A stretch of DNA of 64,000 bases. Origin: Typha latifolia (taxonomy: Eukaryota > Streptophyta > Magnoliopsida > Poales > Typhaceae). Positions 12,101 to 23,294 of this stretch are shown one piece after another (the stretch's first letter is position 1; the number at the start of each line of letters is the position of its first letter). The notes under the pieces were generated by a model. That model saw only the letters and a program-made list of their open reading frames with translations. It had not been told where the DNA came from and ran no database searches. The translations under genes and the position numbers were made by a program. The stretch lies in the NCBI GenBank assembly GCA_019914945.1, contig CM034110.1:6403808-6467807 (forward strand). The letters run 5' to 3'.

Positions 12101-14153
12101 GAAGTTCTGGCAGACCTAATTGAGCGGTTGAAGTTGAAATGCGTCCATGGCATGCCTAATAAGAGAATTGTGGAAATGTTATGTATGCCGACATGTGTAC
12201 AATTTCGATCATGGAACAAATGGATCCCCATAAATACCATTGCAACTTCCAATCCTCCACCAAGAGCTAGACCATCAATAGCAGCCACTGATGGCTTTGT
12301 TGCCCCTGGTAAGAATAATGAACATGGAAATTCTCACCATAAATCTTCTTAGGAAAAGGCAAAAATTTGAAAAACAGGATGGAAAGAGAAGTCATGATAC
12401 CTTCTAATAAATCAGTTATGATTTCTATAGATATATAGCCAACTTTTGGTTGCTCCCCTGTTAAGATAAAAATGCAACATGATAATAGGAAGATACTAGT
12501 TGCTTAAGTCAAGCTGCCAGAAGTATTACTCATACTTTTTCCTCCTTGAAGGGCACCAAAGGCAGAAATATCAAATCCTCCAGAAAACTTCCCTCTAGCA
12601 CCTGCTCAATTTCCTAACTATAAGCATCACCTGGTTTCATAAAATATAAATGACAGATGGAACATTAAACTTCTACACATTACCTGTAACAACTATAGCT
12701 TTTACATCATTTCTTTGTAGGGCTTCTTCATACCTGTTTTTTAAACTGAGCAACACTGGTGCAAGACACAAAGAAACAAAGTTACTAAAGGTAAAAGAAC
12801 ACTGGAAAACCAATAAAATAATGCATCTAGATAACTGGACTTTACAGAACTGCCAGCTAGTTGATCAAAGAGATAAAAATAAAAACTTCAGAAAATATAT
12901 CTTCATTGCAAGGTTGTTGTTTGCAGTTGAATACTGACTCAAAAGAATGGCATTAGGCATGTATATGATATAAAATATTTCAATTATTTACACAAGGGCA
13001 TGCAAGACCAAGTAGCCAAGACAGTATGTACGTTACAGATTCAAGGATAAAAGATGTGAAACCAGCAACAACAATGACTTCAAAGTCCAAGTTATTGAGG
13101 TTGCTTATACGAACCATATTTGTCCACTCCTGATACTGCCTTATCTCAAATCGTATGGCAACAAGGTATATCATGCAATTTTGAGTATTTTCTGTCAAAG
13201 TCCTCCTTGGTGCTCCTCACCATCTAAGGTCATTTCCAACTCAAATCAACTACATTCTATCTCATTATTACAGTTATGATGTCGCCATCAAAATTGTATA
13301 GTTGTCACTGTACAGACTTTAGATTCTATGTTCATTCTGCATAGTATAACTTTATATTATAAGTAATTATCACTTATCAGCAAATATTTAGATTTTAGAC
13401 CGTATGTTTTTTCTTTGACTATGTAGTCAGCTCATCGATTGCCAATCACAAACAGCTTAGAAAGATTCAAAGTGTTAACATATGGATTAGTGCTATTAAT
13501 TCCACCCATTGTTCAACCACAAATAGCTTGAATTACTGCTATTAATCCCACACATTGTTCAACTGCAAAGAGCTTGAATTACTGCTATTAATCCCACCCA
13601 TTGTTCCTAAAAATCAGAATCCTACAGTAGGAAGAATTCACAATCATCTCTTTATCTTCAAATTATTACTGGATACATCTGTCGCTAATCTATCTCCCAT
13701 AACGTTCATTCTACATGTCATGATAATAATCGACAAATTAACAGAATAACTAAAATAGAGGAAGAAGATCAGATAACACCGAAACTGCCATAATTATCCA
13801 ATAAAAAGATGGGTCAAATGTCAAGCTAGCTTTGCGGATTAACTTAAACTAGTATAATAACTTTCCGGATGCTAAATAGCCCCTAAAAAATTACTTATCT
13901 CAAACCATAGTAAACAACCAAAAGCAAAATTATTGCGAAAATCCCGACATCACATCTTTCACTAAAAGGAGAGCTTTTTCTGGATCGCCACCAAAAATAA
14001 TCACGACCCACGAACTCAAATTTCCAACTCGTGATCAATGAACATGAAACAAAAATTACCATCGACGGAGAGGGAATTAACGGGAGGATTGACGATGGTG
14101 ATGACGGCAACGCCGTCGACGCCCACCTCCATCTCCGTTGTCCCCTTGGCCAT
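6114..14153 (-). CDS. MFP2: peroxisomal fatty acid beta-oxidation multifunctional protein (MFP2-like)
   Basis: Bifunctional enzyme of the peroxisomal beta-oxidation core: 2-trans-enoyl-CoA hydratase followed by L-3-hydroxyacyl-CoA dehydrogenase. Eighteen exons, all GT-AG and in phase: 14060-14153, 12684-12755, 12536-12601, 12401-12457, 12238-12305, 12074-12155, 10891-10946, 10489-10791, 10285-10371, 9141-9315, 8905-9026, 8642-8805, 8249-8503, 7989-8110, 7736-7857, 6452-6600, 6227-6365, 6114-6149. They give 722 aa, close to the roughly 725 aa of Arabidopsis MFP2. Hydratase motifs: AIDGLALGGGLEVAM and GLPELQLGVIPGFGG, both with the expected Glu. Dehydrogenase motifs: NAD-binding ILGGGLMGSGIA and the catalytic-His block GAHFFSPAHIMPLLEIV. 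The C-terminus is QAKARL, a PTS1 signal (ARL). MFP2 rather than AIM1 is inferred from the lid and C-terminal wording. Start ATG 14151-14153 precedes AKGTTEMEV; the frame is open further upstream but has no other ATG nearby. Confidence 0.97.
13491..13607. repeat. 46-bp tandem repeat, about 2.5 copies, in MFP intron 1
   Basis: The block beginning tgctattaat and containing cccattgttcaac and agcttgaattac recurs at 13491, 13537 and 13583, with few differences between copies. It lies inside intron 1 of the MFP gene. It looks like a local slippage or unequal-exchange duplication. Confidence 0.8.
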
Positions 14154-16205
14154 CTCGATCTGGTTCTCTGATCGCTTTCGCTCCCTATCCTTCAATTTAT
14201 CGCAGGAAGGAGGCAAAGCCGGACAAGAACAGAAGAAGGTAAGATGGGTCGGCTCGGATTTTAATGTGTGCGTATGTGAGATTGGGGTGGTTGCGTGGCG
14301 ACATGGGGCGGTGGACCCGCGAGCTGATGCAATTAAACTCGCGTGTAGTTGTCAAACTTTTTATAGATATAGAAGTGAAAGAGAGCTTTTGACCAAACTA
14401 GCCCTCTTCCAAAACTTTTTTTACCAGAATAGATTATCCTATCCCTAAACTTATTTATCAAATAAGTTCTAATTTACTGTAGCTCTAATAAAAATATTAA
14501 ACTGATCAGCATTTTTTTTCTTAGGCAAAAATGCCGATCAATTTAGCGTTTTTATCTAGTCCTAAAATATTAATCTATTCAGCATTTTATATATATAAAT
14601 CTCTTTAATTTTAGTATTTCAGCAATTTAGAGAAAAAATTATCTGACGATAAAAATACCGATGAGTTCAGTGTTTTTATTAGTTTACAGTCAATTAGATC
14701 TAATTTGGTAAATAAGTTTAAAGTATTTGAGTAAAAAATAAAAAAAACGAGGCTATTTTGGTCAAACAACTAAGAGAAAGAGTTTTGGATTTTGGGGTCA
14801 CCCCCACGACAAGGAGAACAGAAAGAGATTGAGCGTGGGAAACGGGGATTCTTTTTGGATCATTTTAGGGGGAAATTGCATTTTAACCCTCAATAATTTG
14901 ACTCAATTTTATAAATACCCATATATATTTAACTCAACTATTTAATCCGTCATTTTATTTATTTACAGCATTAATTATATATTGACCCCTCAATAATTAT
15001 TCTATATCCCTCTCAAAAGATAAAAATTATTTAAATATTTTACTAGAAATTTTGATAAAAATAATTATAAAATTTTGACTAACTTAATATATGAACAAAA
15101 ATAAATCTGCCTTCCTATTATATCCTTCTATCTTCCTTTTCTAGTGACCTCGTTGGCTAAAAATTTATTAAAATATCTAAACTATTCTTCATTTGACCTC
15201 AAGTTCTGGTTTCCCTTTTAATTTCTATCTTGATCTTAAAAAAAATTATTTAAGAATATTAAAGCCATTTTATGTCTATAGTTAGCTTTGCTTAGTAAAC
15301 TCGTCACTACTAATCCTCGGTCCTCGGCTTTCCAAGCGTTTCCCCCATACTACTAGCAATAGAATGGGATACGTTTCCCCGTTTGTAGTGCGGGGGGGGA
15401 GAAGAGGAGGGAGGTACGCATACCGGGTGGCCCCGCGTACTCGGCCGCAAGTCGCAACTATCGGCGAGTTCGTGATCTCATCCTAAGGTTGAGGCGTTTC
15501 CCAAAAGTTCACGGATCCCGATGTCGTTGGAAACGGATTGTATTACTACATCGAGGAGCAATCCTAGCCGTCCAAATATTGATCAGTTCCGTTTTAAAAC
15601 TTATAGAAGGGAAGAAAAGTTGAGAATAAGATTCTCCTATAGATTAAATAATTAGATTAATACTCATAAAATATGAGTTATAATAAATTTAAATCATACG
15701 TATATAATGTTTATATAAGGGATTTAAACTCATGACCTCTATCTTAGATTATAGTGGCAGCTTAATTTTAAGTATTGTTTGGTTTAGACTAATCTAGGCG
15801 AAAGAAATAATTAGGTGGATCTCACGGTAAAAAGCACTACACATGGAAAGATATTAAATATAATTAAAAGTGAAAGTGTAATTTAGAAAGATAATGGCAA
15901 TTAATTAAATAACAAAGTCAGTAATAAACTTGTCATCTAGGGTATTCTAGACATCTACTAAGGAATCATATGTAAGGTTTAGTCCCATATTGCATAAACA
16001 AATAAGATGAAAAATTTAAGTGCTATAAGATTTGAAATTACTTTTGATTTCACTGTACCCATGTCATGCACTCCTTCCATCACAACTAGGTTTTCTCTAT
16101 CTTTTGTGATCATAAAGAGCTATGAACACAAGATTAATTACTGACAATTATATATAGAAGTTAAATATATTTGATCCACCTATATTTTGGACAAAAATAA
16201 AATAG
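14154..16205. other. MFP upstream region, no gene
   Basis: The first few hundred bases are the MFP promoter and leader. About 14880-15290 is very AT-rich and resembles degraded nonautonomous element sequence. About 15300-15560 is a GC-rich patch with a run of nine G that carries no convincing ORF on either strand. The remainder is AT-rich with no recognisable gene. Confidence 0.5.
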
Positions 16206-16210
16206 TTTAT

Positions 16211-16953
16211 TGATGCGAACTGGATTAGATTGGATCACATCAAAGGAAGATTAAGCTTAATGGATTGAGTCTAATTATCTTATTTGGCTATTTAGCTTGA
16301 TAAGGTCGCCAACCTCAAGATCTACAACTTTGATATTCATGACTTCTCTAGATTCGAAATCTATTTACGACGAAACGAATGATTAATCCGAGAAGATAAG
16401 GAAGACCGGTTTAGTTGATTTGTTAGGGTTTTAACTTAATTGTTGGTTTGTTAGGATTTGTTTGGAGTTGTTTAACTTAGTTGATGAGTCCCTATAGTGA
16501 GCCTCTATATATATGTGGAGGAAACCCTAATTAGAGTTTATGATGATGATGATAATGATATTGGAATTGGCTTTGATATTTATCTCCTTTTTTACTTGTA
16601 TTTAGCTATTAGCGCCCTCTCCTACCTATCTTCTTTCACCGCCCAAGTCTTTGGTTGGCCTCTTCCAACTTCTAACCTCATTCTTCTACAACAACTTCTC
16701 CCCCTTCACACCAAAAATTAAACCTAGCATCTATCTAGCTATTGGTTGGCTATCAAGCTAGGATCTAATTGACCTCCGATCATTGTTTGGTCCGAATTCG
16801 GTGATCTTAAATTCGTTGTAAAGCTCTCTTCAAGGGTAACAACATATCCAAAATTCAGGAGAATCCGTTGGTTAGATTATTCGCAGTCTTGGAAGTTACG
16901 TGCTTCATCGACTTCCGAACTTATTGCAGATCGGATTAAGCCGATTCATAACA
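16211..16953. mobile_element. solo LTR of an LTR retrotransposon
   Basis: The 743-bp segment begins TGATGCGAAC and ends CATAACA, the TG...CA termini of a long terminal repeat. It is flanked on both sides by the same 5-bp sequence, TTTAT (16206-16210 and 16954-16958), as expected for an integrase target-site duplication. Inside is a TATA-like stretch (ctatatatatgtgg near 16503) followed by aaaccctaat, which suits an LTR promoter read on the plus strand. No internal region, primer-binding site or polypurine tract adjoins it and no second copy is seen nearby, so I call it a solo LTR left by LTR-LTR recombination. Superfamily is not determinable here. Confidence 0.75.
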
Positions 16954-16958
16954 TTTAT

Positions 16959-18201
16959 CTTATAAAACATATGTTGTACACTATGCCTCTCGAGCTTTTG
17001 ACTAAACTACAACTATAACATGGTTAATAAAGATGACAAAATAACTTCAAAACCCTATGCTTACGTAGAATAACATAAAAATAAGGTAAATATTTTGTTC
17101 AAATAAGTAACAATTTATAAGATAAAATAAAATAAAATGCATGCATAAGACATCGTTATGGCATAGCTATACAAAATAAATAAAATTCATGAGATAAAAT
17201 AATTTGCTCTCAAAATATCAGAAGATTAAAAACACCATTTTTATCCTTACATTAAAAAAAAAAAGCCTAATCTTTAATTCTGACGGTCATTGCTGCTTCA
17301 CTAGCTTTGGGATTTTTTTTTTTTTTTATCCAAAACTTTTTGACAATATCCTTCATGGGCATGCATTGTGTTCTATATGATGTGGCGATCCTATGCATGC
17401 TATGCTTGCCAGCCATGTACGACACTGATGTTAATGGATTTGTCAACATACTTATCCACATAAATTTCCAAAACTATGCACTTATTCTATTTATCATAGA
17501 TCAAACCAATTGCATTCGACTTGTCATCTATACGTGAATAGAGAGACATGCCGTTTGATCGTAATAGTGACAAACCTTACAACTAAAGCAAGTATATTTC
17601 TAACTTAAAACTAAAGCTTCTAACTAGTGGCCTTCCATTTTTAAAAAAAAAAAAAGTTATTTTTGTGCATATATATAAAGATATTTTTTGGTATGTCTTT
17701 TCATTTACGCTTAATTATATTTTATCCGACGTACTATAAAAACGTATAAATACCCCTCTAGATTTTTGAAAAGCTGCAGCTAAACACATCTGTTAGTTTT
17801 TTGTGAGTTAAAAGCCACGTGTTAAGCACGTGAATGGTAAGTTATTTTTAAATAGACTAAATTACCCTCACAAAGATTAAAATAAAATTCTTAGATAATT
17901 TTGCCCTAAAAAAAGGTCTTGCTTTATTTTTTTTCCGAGCTATCTTCTCTCTAAGCTTTGGCCTCACTTGAATATGTGTTTTGCTACTGCGGATTAAGTT
18001 ATTGTTAGGATCTCTAATTAATACCGTCTAAGGGTAGATAGATAATTTTAATTATCATTTAATAGAACCTAATATTTTCTCCAATTATAGAGGTATCGAT
18101 TAATGATGTATAAGGGGTTATAGTTTTTAAAAAGTCTATGCGAGTGAATTTTTGTATGCTCTTATAGTTTTAAAAAACAAAGTGATACTAAGTCAAACTA
18201 C

Positions 18202-18247
<46 letters not shown>

Positions 18248-18989
18248 GCCTTTGCTTTATACCTCTTAAACCTAACTAGGACTTATTTATGTTTTTGTGG
18301 GAGGAAAAATCCATAGATGATTCATTTAAGATTAGAATTACAAATAAAATCAAAAGTTGAATTAGTCCATATTACGATATTATCATTCACACATGCCTAT
18401 ATGTGTAACATTAATATATATTTTAAAAAAAAAGAAGATATTCACCTCAAGCATTCCTGGAATATGTACTAGATATTACAGTCTACACATCAACAATAAT
18501 ATTATTTGCTATGATTCTCGAGAAATTTATTTTTTATTTTGAAAAAAAATGTGAGAATTTTAATAGTGTTTCAACTCTCGAGAAATTGAAAACCCAAGGT
18601 AGTAGAGAGTCAATTTACTTGTAAAATGGTAGAAATACACTTATTCTTGTTTGCATATATTTCTTTGGGTTATATAGTATTCATGCAAAAACCACAGGTA
18701 TTTATTTACAAGGGTACCCATAGATAATTATGCCAAAATTTTGCAATTTGAGCCCTGTAATTTTGCAAATATTCGAATGGCATATCATTGTTTACACTAT
18801 TTTCCTCGCAATTTACATACACAACCACTAACACGAAATTGCAACTCAAACTAACGAAAAGACCAAAACAACCTCACCCTCTTACAACTCTCACACTTTT
18901 CTAACCTAAGCAGCACGCCAAAAGTTTCGAGGGCATTTTCGTCAATCGGCATCTGAACCCCCCCCCCCCCTCGTTAATTAACCCATAGC
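16959..18989. other. AT-rich spacer, no gene
   Basis: No coding region is supported. The stretch contains several short A/T homopolymers, an A15 run followed by a (TA)n tract at 18202-18242, and text around 17700-17900 typical of degraded nonautonomous elements. A run of 13 C at 18958-18970 lies just downstream of the FLZ gene stop codon. Confidence 0.5.
18202..18242. repeat. A15 run followed by (TA)13
   Basis: A homopolymer of about 15 A runs directly into about 26 bases of alternating TA. This could be the fossil poly-A tail of a retroposon on the plus strand, but I see no coding remnant upstream to support that. Confidence 0.7.
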
Positions 18990-19155
18990 CTAGCATGCAA
19001 GAGCCCTCCCTTTTCCGGCCACCCTCTCCCGGCGCCGCGCCGGCTGCGACCCGCCGGCCGCCGCTGCGGCCTGGTCCATGTGCATCTGCCGGCACCGGCA
19101 CATCACGCTGCAGAACGCCCGATCCCCTCTACAACCAACAGAGTAAAAAACCCCT

Positions 19156-19205
<50 letters not shown>

Positions 19206-19480
19206 TTTCCATTTCCCAAAATATCCGGGAAAAGGAGGGCAGAATGGGAAATCCGGGATATGGGTATCGTTCTTCCTCACCTGTACATGTATATATCCTT
19301 GCCTTCCACCAGCCTTTTCCGGCAAAGGTAGCAGTGTTCCAGGAACGGGGTGGCGGGGGAGAGAGGCGAAGAGGGTGGGGAGGAGAGAGAAGGGTTTTTG
19401 ACGACGGTGGTCTTGCTGATGATCTGGGGGCGTTTTGGGAAGTTATCTTGGGCTTCTAAGAGAACGCTCAAGCCAGCCAT
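18990..19480 (-). CDS. FCS-like zinc finger (FLZ, DUF581) protein
   Basis: Plant-specific FLZ proteins are small zinc-binding adaptors that typically bind SnRK1 kinase subunits through the FLZ domain. Two exons on the minus strand, 19281-19480 and 18990-19128, joined in phase (AG|A), encode 112 aa. After an S/P-rich stretch comes the FLZ domain at about residues 48-80: FLEHCYLCRKRLVEGKDIYMYR on exon 1 and GDRAFCSVMCRCRQM on exon 2. It has the diagnostic C-x2-C ... FCS-x2-C pattern, although VM replaces the more usual EE in FCSEEC. The C-terminus is A/R-rich and ends in AC. The ATG at 19478-19480 is preceded by an in-frame TAA, which fixes the start. The only intron contains a (GA)n/(TC)n microsatellite. 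Neither exon alone shows the domain, so it is easily missed. Confidence 0.85.
19165..19202. repeat. (GA)n microsatellite in FLZ intron
   Basis: About 38 bases of GA on the plus strand, which is (TC)n in the sense of the FLZ gene. It lies about 35 bases before the splice acceptor and so forms much of the polypyrimidine-rich part of this 152-bp intron. Confidence 0.9.
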
Positions 19481-20976
19481 TTACTTCGTTTCCTTTTTTT
19501 TCTTCTTACTTCTTAGCCAAGAAGACGAGGCCAAAGAGTCGTGGGGTTTTAAGGAAGAGGGTGTGGGTACGTTGCTCCGTAGGAACGACTTAACAAACAT
19601 GGGTGATCGATGGGTTCTTTCTTTTCTGGAGTTTGTGGTCACTCTCTCACTAATGATTAGGATTAGAACATATAAATATCTATATTTATATAATCATCTT
19701 CATATTTGAAAAGTATACACTTAACATCAAGGCTACACTATTATTCTCCTTCTAAGTTAAAGAGCTTTTATCTTGCATAAAAGAAATATCTCGGGTCTTT
19801 CCATGATTTAGATTAAGTTTTTATCATCATTTTTAGTTAGATTTAACTAATAGAATAAAAAAAAATCACTTTATTTTATGAGGAGAAGGAAAATTTTTAT
19901 TTATTTTAAATTATGAGTTCGTAGACTAATTATAAACTAAATAAATAAAACAATTATGCCAACACATAAAAAAAAAATAGCAACATACTCAAATTATGAG
20001 CATATAAAAAATTTACTAAATATCATTTTTAATATTTATAAAAAAAACTAAAGACTTAATGACTAAGTTACAAGGGTGATTTCAGAATCATTAAGTAACC
20101 TAAACCACAATTAGGGCGCCTAGCTATCCAGAGTCCTTGTGGTCATTATTAGAGAATTTCTAGCACTTTCCTTCAAATTAATGTGGCAGCATTTTAGGGT
20201 ACTGCCTTCTTTAAACTACTGCTACTACTACTAATGATAATAATAACTACAGTGTTCCACAAAACAGCTGGAAGCATTTAACAGCTAGCATGCATAAGAT
20301 AGTTATTCACGTCTCAGTTTATTTATTTATTTGGGCTTCTTGAAGGAATCTTTCTTTTTGTTCTCTGGTGTTACTTCTGACCTATAACCAGGAAGCTAGA
20401 TTTTTTTTTATAATTTTTTCCTATACTGCATGATCCTTAATAATCTCACTCACTTCTCACATTTAATGTGTATAGCCAAGTAAATTTCCTAATTTTTTTT
20501 TATAATTCAATCATCGTCTCTCTCCGACAAGAGGTCAGCTAATCTGTTGTTAGGTTTTGTGATATCAAACTCACAATAAGTATTCATTCGAGTCGGCCCA
20601 ATAAACTCGTATAGTGCTATTAGAGAAAGATGATTTTTATATTTATGTTCTTTGACCCGAGAGAGGCGGAGATCAAGAACTTGGTATAATTCCAAAAATT
20701 ATAATTTATAATAATATTATAGTTTTTTTACACTGTAGAAATAGGATTTCCAATGGACTACTGTAGAAATATGGCAAGTTGTTGCTTGTCACTTTCCATT
20801 ATTTCCCAGCCTAATTGGTAAATTAAGGAAGATATAGATAATAATATAGGAGAAGAAGGGGTACACGTTAAGGCAAAAGGTAGAAGAGGTGCGGAGCACT
20901 GCAGGGGCTAATAAAGGACGCTTTCACTCAGTTGGGCGTGGCGGGGATCCATTGGCTGCCCTGCCTTAATTTGCTT

Positions 20977-20986
20977 CCACGTGTCC
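20977..20986. promoter_or_regulatory. G-box/ABRE-like element CCACGTGTCC
   Basis: A CACGTG core with the ABRE-type flank GTCC sits in a GC-rich block between the FLZ and MATE genes. The nearest start downstream of it on the minus strand is the FLZ gene, about 1.5 kb away. The motif is seen directly; its use by any gene is inference. Confidence 0.35.
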
Positions 20987-21546
20987 TTGCAAGCTGGTAT
21001 ACGTTTGTTGCCTGTGGAACTCAGGCCCATCCTTAACGGACTCTTATGCGGCACTTCCTTCTCTCGTGGGGCCCACGCCGAAGAATAAGTACCTCTGTTT
21101 GCGAATTTTATGAGTTACACCCTCTCTCTTGCCCATATCATAGGTAGGACCTCACCGCGTAGGAACTTAATGGTGTTAATTACACCCGGACCCATGAACT
21201 TTTGTCAATTTTCATGTACACTGAAAAATGCCCCTCTCTTTTTTTTTTTTTTTAAAAGAAAATCAAATGAGTCAACCTCATACAAAAATAAATAAATAAA
21301 TAAATAAATAAACAATACGGTCTATGTGAAAAATTAACAATAGTTGGAGATGTCTAGATGTAATTATTTATATTTAATATCTCAAAAATAATCACAAAGA
21401 GTACAGAGATTAGAAAGTTCCCATTTAATTTTTTTCCTTTTTTAATTACAACAAGCTCGTATAATAACAAAATACACCGTAGGTACGTATAGTGTCATAC
21501 CAACACCCACATACACACACAAACAGAGGGAGAGAAAGGGATGCAT

Positions 21547-21572
21547 ACATGTACATGTACATGTACATGTAC
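21547..21572. repeat. palindromic (ACATGT)n repeat just 3' of MATE gene
   Basis: Slightly more than four copies of the self-complementary hexamer ACATGT start about 30 bases beyond the MATE stop codon, within the probable 3' UTR. Being palindromic, the tract could form a hairpin in RNA or a cruciform in DNA. Confidence 0.85.
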
Positions 21573-21602
21573 AAATTACAAACACAAGTATAAAAAAAAA
21601 TA

Positions 21603-23159
21603 TTATATTCCCACATCTTTAAGAAGCTCACATTCTTCTTCTAATCGCATAATTGAAGCAGTCCCCACCAAATCCACAGACTTCAAAGCCTCCTTCTCCC
21701 AATCCGTCCTAAAAATAACAATCCCAATGGCCGAAGCACACACAAGTTGGGCCGCCAGGAGCCCAAGACAAAGGCCCAGGAAGCCCATATCGACCTTGAA
21801 CGCCAAGAATAGAGCCACTGGTGCTCCTACGACGTAGAAAGATACCAAGTTAATGACGGCTCCGATCCCCGGCCGCGCGCTTCCGCGGAGGACGCCGCAC
21901 CCGGTAGTCTGAGGGAAGTTAGCCAGCTCGCAGACTCCGATGACAGGCAGTATTGTGTTCGTCAGCTCGAGGACGTCGCCGTCACTCGTGAACACCTTGC
22001 TCCAGGCGTTCCTTGCTAAGGTGGTCCATGCTAGGCTTACGCATGAGGTTAGGATGGCTAGGCCCATGGCCGCGGCCACGGCGGCGCGTGCGCCGCGCGG
22101 GCGGCAGGCGCCGAGCTCGTTGCCGACGCGGGCGGAGACGGCGGCGCTCAGGGTGGTGGGGATGGTGTACATGAGGGAGGTGGTCTGGATGACGATGGCG
22201 GCGGCGGAGAGGGCGACGGCGGGGTCGGCGAGGTACCCGGCGGCGATCGTCATCATCAGCTCGTACCACCACCACTCGAGGCAGACGCCGAGGCAGCTCG
22301 GGACGGCGAGACGGAGGAGCCGGCACCAGCTCGCCGCCCGCGAGGTCTCCGGCGGCCCATCTCCTGAGTCCTCTCCGGAGGAGGGGTACATAGAGGTGTG
22401 GATGAGGAGGAGGAGGAGGGTGAGGAAGTTGGTGGCTGAGTTGGCGAGGGCGACCCCGGGGACGGCGAGGCGGGAGCTCAGGGTTAGGGTTAGGGGGAGG
22501 TGGAGGAGGAGAGATATCGACGTGCACCACATGAGGGGGTGGAGGGTGTTGCGGCTCCGGTGGTAGACGCGGACGGGGTGGAGGAAGCTGGCGGTGATCA
22601 GGTCTGGGACGGCGTACCGGCAATAGCGGGCGGCAACGAGGGCGACGTCGGGGTCCTGCCGGAGAAATAGAAGGATCTTGTGGAGGTTGATCCAGAGGAA
22701 TGAGATAGGGAGGGAGGCAAGGAGGAGGAGAGCGATGGTGTGATAAAGGGTGCGCGAAGCTAACGCACGGTTGCGAGACCCCAAGGCTTGGCTGCAGAGG
22801 GGCTCCATGCCCATGGCCAGCCCGGCCAGGACAGAGTAGCCCGTGACGTTGGTGAAGCCGACGGCGAGGGCGCCGCCGGCGAGGTCGAGCCGGCCCAGCC
22901 GACCCATGCAGAGGACGGAGACCATACTCCGGAGGTACCCCACTAGGTTGATTAGGGTTATGGGGAGGCCTATGTCCTTCATCCTCTTCAGCTCCTCCAC
23001 GACCTATACAATAGTATATATCATAATATTTCCCTGGAATATTTGTACGTGATTCAACTAGCACTCACTATCTTCACGTATATTATACTTTCACTTCTAA
23101 GATAGCACACATACCTCAGACACGCTCATGCACTTTTGGATACGGTCTCCTGCGTCCAT
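21603..23159 (-). CDS. MATE efflux transporter (DETOXIFICATION family)
   Basis: Multi-antimicrobial extrusion family membrane transporter that exports organic compounds in exchange for H+ (or Na+). Two exons: 23115-23159 and 21603-23003, joined in phase at GAG|GTC, giving 481 aa with about 12 hydrophobic segments. ATG 23157-23159 (MDAGDRIQKCMSVSEVVEEL) is the first in-frame ATG; a second at 23127-23129 would shorten it by 10 residues. Recognisable blocks are GLPITLINLVGYLRSMVSV, a GYSVLAGLAMGMEPLCSQA stretch in segment 2, CLEWWWYELM, and SARVGNELGACRPRGAR before the second half. The loop and CLEWWWYE wording resembles the DTX49-54 (ADP1/BIGE1-like) clade, whose members act on endomembranes in organ-size or hormone phenotypes; that placement is inference. 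The coding sequence is extremely GC-rich, so long antisense ORFs overlap it. Confidence 0.93.
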
Positions 23160-23207
23160 TGATATATCTCTCGCTCGTATGATTTTCTCCTTTCTTCTTT
23201 CTTGACT

Positions 23208-23209
<2 letters not shown>

Positions 23210-23246
<37 letters not shown>
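23210..23246. repeat. (GA)n microsatellite in MATE 5' leader
   Basis: About 37 bases of GA on the plus strand, read as (CT)n in the MATE sense strand. It lies between the TATA box and the start codon, so it is probably transcribed in the 5' UTR. Confidence 0.85.
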
Positions 23247-23252
<6 letters not shown>

Positions 23253-23286
23253 AGGGTTACATACTTACATGAGGAGTTGGAGGGAT

Positions 23287-23294
23287 TATTTATA
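23287..23294 (-). promoter_or_regulatory. TATA box of the MATE gene
   Basis: TATAAATA on the minus strand, about 130 bases upstream of the MATE start codon. Transcription would begin near 23255-23262, giving a 5' leader of about 100 bases that includes the CT microsatellite. Placement is inferred from motif and spacing only. Confidence 0.5.

Larger units (their letters stand above)
19481..21602. other. FLZ upstream region and MATE 3' flank, no gene
   Basis: No ORF is convincing. Sense-strand TATA-like sequence lies about 180-220 bases upstream of the FLZ ATG (aacatataaatatctatatttatata near 19670-19695). A GC-richer block at about 20880-21080 contains a perfect G-box/ABRE. The rest is AT-rich with short T and (AAAT)n runs. 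Confidence 0.5.

Noticed and set aside
21940..23064. Long ORFs on both strands overlapping the MATE gene (208 and 360 aa)
   Set aside because: They are Arg/Pro-rich shadows of a very GC-rich coding sequence. The MATE frame alone has membrane segments and family motifs.
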